A stretch of DNA of 64,000 nt from Lachnospiraceae bacterium (lineage in GTDB: Bacteria > Bacillota > Clostridia > Lachnospirales > Lachnospiraceae). Positions 58,959 through 64,000 of the stretch are shown here, one piece after another. How positions within the stretch are numbered: position 1 is the stretch's first letter; every line of letters begins with the position of its first letter. Where the stretch lies: NCBI GenBank assembly GCA_017520425.1, contig JAFXFO010000002.1, positions 1 to 64,000 on the forward strand. Reading direction: 5' to 3'. The notes under the pieces were generated by a model. The model saw nothing but the letters and a program-made list of their open reading frames with translations, was not told the DNA's origin and made no database searches. Both the position numbers and the translations under genes were made by a program.

Positions 58959-59651
58959 ATGAAAGTAGGAATCATTTGTGCAGGGGATACAGAGGTGGCC
59001 CCCTTTTTGCCCATCATAGAGGATTGTAAAATATCCGAAAAAGCCATGCTGAAATTTTACGAGGGGAAAATAGAGGGTGTGGATATTGTAACTTTATTTT
59101 CCGGGGTGTGTAAGGTAAATGCAGCCATTGCCACCCAGATACTCATCGATACCTATCATGTGGATATGGTCATCAATGCGGGTGTGGCAGGGGGAATGGA
59201 CCCCAAGCTGGACATTTTTGATACGGTGATTTCCACAGAAGTGGCTTATCATGATGTAAATTCGGAGATATTAACAGAGTTCCACCCTTGGATGGAGACA
59301 GTATTCTTTAAGGCGGATGAAGAGCTGTTAAAGCTGTCCGAGAAGGCGGTTGCGAAGCTGAACTCGGATTATAATATCGTCTGGGGACGAATGGTAACCG
59401 GCGAAGCCTTCATCACGGATGAGGGGCGTGAGGAGATTAATGAAAGGTTTGTGCCTTTAACGGTGGATATGGAGACGGGTAGCATTGCCCATGTTTGTTA
59501 TGTAAACCAAATTCCCTTTATCGCCATCCGCAGCATAACGGATACCCCAACCCACAGTGGAACGGAACATTTCGAGGCGAACTGCGAAAAGGCATCCGGT
59601 ATCGCCAAGGATATTACGGTGGCATTGCTTTCCGAGTTGAGGAACAGATAA
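58959..59651 (+). CDS. mtnN: 5'-methylthioadenosine/S-adenosylhomocysteine nucleosidase
   Basis: 230 residues, the length of E. coli MTAN (232). The active-site Glu is at residue 12 (ICAGDTEV), then INAGVAGGMDPKLDIFD, VDMETGSIAHVCY and the catalytic Asp in IRSITDTPTHSG. It splits adenine from methylthioadenosine and from S-adenosylhomocysteine, the by-product of the many methyltransferases in this region. TCGGAGGAAAAAATTC precedes the ATG. The N-terminal GDTEV differs from the usual GAMEEE, so it may be a divergent paralog. Confidence 0.88.
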   Translation: MKVGIICAGDTEVAPFLPIIEDCKISEKAMLKFYEGKIEGVDIVTLFSGVCKVNAAIATQILIDTYHVDMVINAGVAGGMDPKLDIFDTVISTEVAYHDVNSEILTEFHPWMETVFFKADEELLKLSEKAVAKLNSDYNIVWGRMVTGEAFITDEGREEINERFVPLTVDMETGSIAHVCYVNQIPFIAIRSITDTPTHSGTEHFEANCEKASGIAKDITVALLSELRNR

Positions 59652-59663
59652 GGAGGACGGAAC

Positions 59664-60215
59664 ATGGTTATTGAGGATATATGGTTTGATTTAAAGGATG
59701 GTCGAAAGGCCTTGCTTCGCAGTCCCTTGGAGGGGGATGCGGAAGGTACCTTGGAATATCTCAGGATTTCTGCAAGTGAAACCGAGTTTATTTTGCGGTA
59801 TCCGGAGGAATGTGAGAAATATACATTAGAGGGAGAGAAGAAGCTGTTTCAGCAAAAGAACGAATCCCCTAACGAGGCTATGATTATGTGTATTGTGGAT
59901 GGTAGAGTGGTGGGAAATTGTGAGATTAAGTTTGCCACTAATATGAAGACGAAGCACAGAGCCAATGTGGCCATTGCCCTCATCAGTGAATTCTGGAATC
60001 AGGGCATTGGTACCAGGATGTTTCAAGAGCTGATTCGTCTGGCCGAAGCACGGGGAGATGTCTTACAGATGGAGCTGGAGTTTGTAGAGGGCAATTCCAG
60101 AGCCCGAGCACTGTATGAGAAGATGGGCTTTCGGATTACCGGTGTTAGACCGGATGCGTTGCGTTTGAAGGACGGAACCCTGTTGAATAAGTATTTGATG
60201 GTACGGAAGGTGTAA
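59664..60215 (+). CDS. GNAT-family acetyltransferase
   Basis: 183 residues. The acetyl-CoA loop is FWNQGIGTRMFQEL (about 113-126) and the C-terminal motif SRARALYEKMGFRITG. The N-terminal half (ETEFILRYPEECEKY) is of the RimJ/RimL-related type. AAGGAGGACGGAAC precedes ATG 59664. A strong terminator follows and ends the enzyme run. Confidence 0.85.
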   Translation: MVIEDIWFDLKDGRKALLRSPLEGDAEGTLEYLRISASETEFILRYPEECEKYTLEGEKKLFQQKNESPNEAMIMCIVDGRVVGNCEIKFATNMKTKHRANVAIALISEFWNQGIGTRMFQELIRLAEARGDVLQMELEFVEGNSRARALYEKMGFRITGVRPDALRLKDGTLLNKYLMVRKV

Positions 60216-60224
60216 GAATAATTG

Positions 60225-60249
60225 GAGGGCGCTTAAGGCGCCCTCTTTG
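60225..60249 (+). terminator. Strong Rho-independent terminator
   Basis: GAGGGCGC (60225-60232) pairs with GCGCCCTC (60238-60245), followed by TTTG. Confidence 0.88.
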
Positions 60250-60341
60250 TTCGTTTCCAGGGAAATCCTGCTTGCATATAAAGGGGACATTTGATATGCT
60301 AGGTACAATAATGATGGTCAGTCAAAAGAGGTAGTGATTGT

Positions 60342-61667
60342 ATGAAAAACACGAAAATATCATTCTTACTAATTTGCATATTATCGCTTTGCCTGTGCTG
60401 CGGATGCGGACAGAAAGTGCAGCCGGAAAGTACACAGGCGCCGGCTTCACAGGAGCAGTCCGGCACTCAAGAAGGAACGGCACCCCAGCCGGAGGCTACC
60501 CCGGTGGTTTATGCACCGGATAGTTTTGACGCAGAGGGAACCGCTGTCCTGGTGGCGAGCGATACCACTCAGAACAAGGTGACCCTTTATGACCCGAAGG
60601 CGGCGGAAAGCTACACACTGGAGGTAGTGGGGACCAGCACCTTTGCGGACAAATACGGACAGCCTATGGCACTGAATCAGCTGAAGCCCGGAGATGTGGT
60701 GGAGGTGACGTATATTCAGGAGATTATGCGTCTGAACAGTATGCAGCAGGCTTCTCAGGCATTTATCATTCAGGAAGCAGAGAAGTATTCTACGGATTGG
60801 GAGCGTCATGAGGTGACTGTGGGAAAGAGTCAATACAGATTGCCGGAGAATGTACAGATATTTTCGGAAGGAAAGGTCATCACTTCCATGGAATTAAACG
60901 AAGCGGATATTCTATCTTTCCGGGGAATGGGCAGCAGTATTTACAGCATCGTAGTGGAAAAAGGCCACGGATACCTGCGCCTGGAAAATGATGCGGATTT
61001 TATCGGTGGTTTTATCGAGGTGGGTCAGTCTAAGATCACAAAGATTACAGAGGATATGCTTCTGACCGTGCCGGAGGGGGCATATCAGGTGACCATCAGT
61101 CATAATGGCGGTGGCGGTACCAAGCAGGTGACCATCGGCAGAAATCAGGAGGTGACCCTGGATATCGGAGATCTGGAAGTGGTACAGGCACAGTACGGCA
61201 GTGTGCTTTTTAGTACGGATTTAGAAGCGGTAAGCGTTTATGTGGACGGCAAGCTAATCAACCACGAACGGCCCATTTCCCTGCAGTACGGCATCCATCA
61301 GGTGATTGCCAAGGCAGAGGGCTATGAAACCCTGACCGGCTATTTTAAGGTCAGCAAGTCCACCCAGAATGTGGATTTGGCCTTAAACAAGAAAGAAGAG
61401 GAGAAGAAAGAAGAAACCAAGGAATATAAGGTATACATCGACAAGCCGGAGGGCGTGGAGGTGTATTTGGACGGTAATTACATCGGTATCGCCCCGGTCA
61501 GCTTCAAGAAAGAGGCCGGCAGCCATACTATCACCCTGCGCAAATCAGGTTATGAGACCCGTAGCTACACCATCAACGTGGACAAGGAGGAAAAGGATTC
61601 TACCTTTACCTTTGGGGAGTTGGCGGTCAGCAGTCTGGGAGATTTGACGGATATTGTGATGGAATAA
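60342..61667 (+). CDS. Lipoprotein with PEGA domains
   Basis: 441 residues. A Cys-rich signal segment (LSLCLCCGC, lipid Cys probably residue 22) is followed by a Gln/Pro/Thr linker. A beta-rich section (about 60-215) leads to two clear PEGA domains near 285-350 (SVYVDGKLINHERPISL) and 365-430 (VEVYLDGNYIGIAPVSF, KSGYETRSY), the domain of surface proteins thought to bind cell-wall material. A third degenerate one may lie at about 220-275. It is exported and anchored outside the membrane. AAAGAGGTAGTGATTGT precedes the ATG. Confidence 0.82.
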   Translation: MKNTKISFLLICILSLCLCCGCGQKVQPESTQAPASQEQSGTQEGTAPQPEATPVVYAPDSFDAEGTAVLVASDTTQNKVTLYDPKAAESYTLEVVGTSTFADKYGQPMALNQLKPGDVVEVTYIQEIMRLNSMQQASQAFIIQEAEKYSTDWERHEVTVGKSQYRLPENVQIFSEGKVITSMELNEADILSFRGMGSSIYSIVVEKGHGYLRLENDADFIGGFIEVGQSKITKITEDMLLTVPEGAYQVTISHNGGGGTKQVTIGRNQEVTLDIGDLEVVQAQYGSVLFSTDLEAVSVYVDGKLINHERPISLQYGIHQVIAKAEGYETLTGYFKVSKSTQNVDLALNKKEEEKKEETKEYKVYIDKPEGVEVYLDGNYIGIAPVSFKKEAGSHTITLRKSGYETRSYTINVDKEEKDSTFTFGELAVSSLGDLTDIVME

Positions 61668-61725
61668 GCAGCAAAGAGCTTTTTTAAACTATAGGAAATT
61701 GCGCGAGTACAGTAGTGGAGATTAA

Positions 61726-61778
61726 GGAGAATTGCGAAGCAATTCTCCCAAGCGGATACGCGGGTATCCGCTTTTTTA
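61726..61778 (+). terminator. Double hairpin terminator after the PEGA gene
   Basis: GGAGAATTGC pairs with GCAATTCTCC (61726-61748). Then AGCGGATAC (61751-61759) pairs with GTATCCGCT (61764-61772), followed by TTTTTTA. Confidence 0.88.
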
Positions 61779-61811
61779 TACTTTCTTCACAGGATATTCA
61801 TACTTCCTTTG

Positions 61812-61840
61812 TTGTAATTTCGTGGAAAATCAGTTAAAAT
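61812..61840 (+). promoter_or_regulatory. Promoter of the alarmone synthetase gene
   Basis: TTGTAA (61812-61817) and TAAAAT (61835-61840) with a 17-bp spacer. Confidence 0.75.
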
Positions 61841-61880
61841 ATAGGTATAAGATTTCCCATACAAAGGAGACCAAACGCAA

Positions 61881-62582
61881 ATGAGCGATATACAGGAAAT
61901 AGAGGATAACCGGCCGGAGCTTTCGGTGGAGATGAAGAAGTTGCAGCTTCGTAATTCCAAGGAGACGAAGCAGCTGATGACCTATTATAATTGTGCCATG
62001 TTGGAGATCGAGACCAAGTTTCGAGTGCTGAGCCAGGAGTTTTCACTGGAGCAGGATTACAATCCTATCGAAACCATTAAGTCACGTCTGAAATCCATGG
62101 ACAGTATCGTGGAAAAGCTACAAAGAAAAGGATTGCCTCTGGAGCTGAAGTCCATAGAGAATAATCTGAAGGATGTGGCAGGTATCCGAGTGATTTGCCC
62201 CTTCCTTAGTGATATTTACCGGATGGCATCCTGTTTAGTGGAGCAGGATGATATTGTAGTGATAGAAAAAAAGGATTACATCAAGAATCCCAAGAAAAAT
62301 GGTTACCGTAGTCTGCATCTGATTGTGGAAACGCCTATTTTCTTGCAGAAGGAAAAGCGGTTGATGAAGGTGGAGGTACAGTTCCGTACCATTGCCATGG
62401 ATTTTTGGGCCAGTCTGGAGCATCGAATGCATTACAAGAAAAATCTGGACGTAAAGATGCAGGAGATGCTGGTAGCAGAATTACGGGATTGCGCAGAAGA
62501 AAGTGCGAATTTAGATATCAGAATGGAAACTGTAAAAGATTATATCGAAGAGAATACGGAAAAGAGCCAGAAATACAGTTAA
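61881..62582 (+). CDS. relQ: Small alarmone synthetase, RelQ-like
   Basis: 233 residues, near the 210-215 of RelQ/YjbM. The (p)ppGpp synthetase fold shows KDVAGIRVICPFLSDIYRM, the G-loop KKDYIKNPKKNGYRSLH and EVQFRTIAMDFWASLEHRM. There is no HD hydrolase, TGS or ACT domain, so this is a synthesis-only enzyme that makes (p)ppGpp or pppGpp from ATP and GTP/GDP. CAAAGGAGACCAAACGCAA precedes ATG 61881. Confidence 0.93.
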   Translation: MSDIQEIEDNRPELSVEMKKLQLRNSKETKQLMTYYNCAMLEIETKFRVLSQEFSLEQDYNPIETIKSRLKSMDSIVEKLQRKGLPLELKSIENNLKDVAGIRVICPFLSDIYRMASCLVEQDDIVVIEKKDYIKNPKKNGYRSLHLIVETPIFLQKEKRLMKVEVQFRTIAMDFWASLEHRMHYKKNLDVKMQEMLVAELRDCAEESANLDIRMETVKDYIEENTEKSQKYS

Positions 62583-62597
62583 ATAGGGCAAAATCCC

Positions 62598-62626
62598 TTG
62601 ACAAATACCATGAAAAAAGATATATA
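62598..62626 (+). promoter_or_regulatory. Promoter of hup
   Basis: TTGACA (62598-62603) and TATATA (62621-62626) with a 17-bp spacer; TATAAT at 62625 is an alternative -10. Confidence 0.82.
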
Positions 62627-62696
62627 TAATTATAGACGTTTCGATTTATTGAATCTGTCAATAAACAAGAGAATAATTGAGTAGGAGGAGTTCACA

Positions 62697-62972
62697 ATGA
62701 ACAAAACAGAATTAGTTGCAGCTATGGCTGAACAGGCTGGAATTTCTAAGAAGGACGCAGAAAAGGCATTAAAGGCATTTACTGATGCAGTTGCAGGCGA
62801 ATTAAAGGCTGGCGGTAAGGTACAGTTAGTTGGTTTCGGTACTTTTGAAGTTGCTGAGAAGAAGGCTAGAGAAGGTATCAATCCTTTGACCAAGAAGCCT
62901 ATGAGCATTCCTGCTTCTAAGGCTCCTAAGTTCAAAGCTGGTAAGGCTTTAAAGGATTTAGTTAACGCATAA
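62697..62972 (+). CDS. hup: DNA-binding protein HU
   Basis: 91 residues. MNKTELVAAMAEQAGISKKDAE, then VQLVGFGTFEV and the DNA-binding arm with REGINPLTKKPM, then AFKAGKALKDLV; all typical of bacterial HU. It binds and bends DNA in the nucleoid. GTAGGAGGAGTTCACA precedes the ATG. Codon use is that of a highly expressed gene (AAG, GCT, GGT). It begins the conserved block hup-rqcP-yabP-yabQ. Confidence 0.97.
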   Translation: MNKTELVAAMAEQAGISKKDAEKALKAFTDAVAGELKAGGKVQLVGFGTFEVAEKKAREGINPLTKKPMSIPASKAPKFKAGKALKDLVNA

Positions 62973-62989
62973 TTGATAAACGTTAAGTG

Positions 62990-63017
62990 AGGGCTGCCGC
63001 TATGCGGTGGCCCTTTT
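62990..63017 (+). terminator. Terminator between hup and rqcP
   Basis: GGGC...CCGC pairs with GCGG...GCCC around TAT, followed by TTTTG. Partial read-through into rqcP is likely. Confidence 0.7.
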
Positions 63018-63040
63018 GTGTGAAGAAATGGAGAACAAAT

Positions 63041-63280
63041 ATGAGATTGGACAAATATTTGAAGGTTTCCCGACTGATTAAGCGTCGTACCGTGGCCAAT
63101 GAAGCCTGCGATGCCAGCAGAGTGATGATAAATGATAAGCCTGCCAAGGCGTCTACACAGGTGAAGGTGGGGGATATAATTACCATCGGCTTTGGCAACA
63201 AGGAAGTAAAGGTAGAGGTACTGGACGTACAGGAAACCGTAAAGAAGGATGAGGCAAAGGAGCTGTTCCGATACCTATAA
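63041..63280 (+). CDS. rqcP: S4-domain RNA-binding protein RqcP
   Basis: 79 residues, a single S4 domain: MRLDKYLKVSRLIKRRTVANEA, then VMINDKPAKASTQVKVGDII. This equals RqcP (YabO) in length and start. RqcP works with RqcH at stalled 50S subunits in ribosome quality control. ATG 63041 follows ATGGAGAACAAAT. It is followed by yabP, as in many Clostridia. Confidence 0.93.
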   Translation: MRLDKYLKVSRLIKRRTVANEACDASRVMINDKPAKASTQVKVGDIITIGFGNKEVKVEVLDVQETVKKDEAKELFRYL

Positions 63281-63363
63281 TACAGTCATAAACCTCCGCG
63301 ACTTCGAATATAATTCATTAAATGCGGATGATAAATCCGACAGGAATGTGAATGAGGAAGCCC

Positions 63364-63654
63364 ATGGAGAATTTCAATAATATGAATCAGAAAAACCATA
63401 AAGTCACCATGACCAACAGACAGATGTGTCTGCTCACCGGAGTGAAGGATGTACTGGCCTTTGACCTGCATGAAATCATGCTGGAGACGGAGCAGGGTAT
63501 GCTTTCCTTGAAGGGAGATGACCTGCATGTAAGGCGTTTATCCCTGGAACAGGGCGAGGTGGATATAGATGGCCGCATAGATAGCTTTGTTTACAGTGAT
63601 GTGCCCGGACACGGTCAGAAGGGCGAATCCTTTCTGTCCAAACTGTTTCGCTAA
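63364..63654 (+). CDS. yabP: Sporulation protein YabP
   Basis: 96 residues. NHKVTMTNRQMCLLTGVKDVLAF, then EIMLETEQGMLSLKGDDLHVRRL, the sequence of YabP. Required for spore formation in related species. ATG 63364 is chosen because AGGAAG lies just upstream. It is coupled to yabQ. Confidence 0.92.
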   Translation: MENFNNMNQKNHKVTMTNRQMCLLTGVKDVLAFDLHEIMLETEQGMLSLKGDDLHVRRLSLEQGEVDIDGRIDSFVYSDVPGHGQKGESFLSKLFR

Positions 63655-63666
63655 GAAGGTGTGTGG

Positions 63667-64000
63667 ATGTCAGAAGATACTTTGTTTTTGTGGCAGTCTG
63701 TGTTGGTAGGTATCGGTATTACCTTTGTGTATGATTTGTTGCGGATTGTCAGAAGAGTGATTTCACACAGACAGTGGGTGGTGTCGCTGGAGGATTTGTT
63801 TTTCTGGTTGTGTTGTACGGTTTTAGTGTTTTGGTGGATGTACCGTGTCACCAACGGCGGAATGCGCTGGTTTGCAGTGGCAGGGGCCCTGACCGGAATG
63901 TGTCTGTATAAGAGACTTTTGAGTGTCCCCTTGGTGACTTATGTATCCAAGCTGTTGCAAGGTATATTGCGTATCGTGGGTAAAGCAGTCCGATTTATTT
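63667..64000 (+). CDS. yabQ: Sporulation protein YabQ (truncated by the window end)
   Basis: The frame opens at ATG 63667 (GAAGGTGTGG upstream) and stays open to the last base, giving about 111 residues. The hydrophobic TM segments SVLVGIGITFVYDLLRI, LFFWLCCTVLVFWWMY and WFAVAGALTGMCLYKRLL match the membrane protein YabQ of the spore cortex pathway. The gene continues beyond the window. Confidence 0.9.
   Translation, partial: MSEDTLFLWQSVLVGIGITFVYDLLRIVRRVISHRQWVVSLEDLFFWLCCTVLVFWWMYRVTNGGMRWFAVAGALTGMCLYKRLLSVPLVTYVSKLLQGILRIVGKAVRFI

Noticed and set aside
1-64000. tRNA, rRNA, prophage or insertion-sequence genes
   Set aside because: No cloverleaf, rRNA segment, integrase, transposase or phage structural motif was found on either strand by reading. 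A short or degenerate remnant could have been missed.

Overview
The window comes from a low-to-moderate GC, spore-forming Firmicute, most likely a gut-type member of the Lachnospiraceae. The evidence is strong GGAGG ribosome-binding sites, a T-box leader on thrS, a CcpA-type cre box, a CotS-family coat protein, and the right-end run hup, rqcP, yabP, yabQ typical of Clostridia. Almost everything is on the plus strand. The exceptions are a membrane protein at 7.3-8.3 kb and an Hsp70/J-protein pair at 12.8-15.8 kb. I see no rRNA, tRNA, prophage, insertion sequence or CRISPR array.

Layout. 0-10.5 kb: acetyltransferases, SAM methyltransferases, a P-loop kinase-like gene, an AT-rich GDPD-like membrane enzyme, a GH31 alpha-xylosidase, and a MerR-methyltransferase fusion with a sister methyltransferase. 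10.5-22 kb: T-box-controlled thrS, HscC-like Hsp70 with its J-protein, a CaCA exchanger, a surface-anchored GH10 xylanase with a cre site, an ArsB/NhaD-type transporter and a cytidylate-kinase-like gene. The xylanase outside and the alpha-xylosidase inside suggest hemicellulose use. 22.3-32.3 kb: an apparent long operon of six tandem paralogous two-TM proteins, a HerA/DUF853 ATPase, a DUF1576 membrane protein and a small protein. 32.4-42 kb: Na/Pi symporter, LCP protein, foldase, HAD phosphatase, CCA-adding enzyme, CotS, an HTH-DUF2441 protein and an sdpR-sdpI pair. 43.6-60.2 kb: a dense run of small enzymes (GNAT, NUDIX, methyltransferase, HIT, HAD, pyrophosphatase, nucleoside phosphorylase/MTAN, 2H phosphoesterase, S66 peptidase), several of them fusions. 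60.3-64 kb: PEGA lipoprotein, small alarmone synthetase, HU, RqcP, YabP and YabQ (cut by the window end).

The most unusual material is of two kinds. (1) The six-paralog/HerA operon has no function I can name and may encode a membrane assembly. (2) The intergenic DNA holds structured elements. Three copies of a roughly 140-nt element share a conserved core, but their terminal stems differ completely in sequence while remaining self-complementary, which is good evidence of a structured RNA. Separate arrays of short hairpins with locus-specific arms lie at 7.0, 41.4, 53.6 and 56.5 kb, plus a related repeat region at 43.1-43.5 kb.

All function calls rest on reading motifs by eye. No database search was run.
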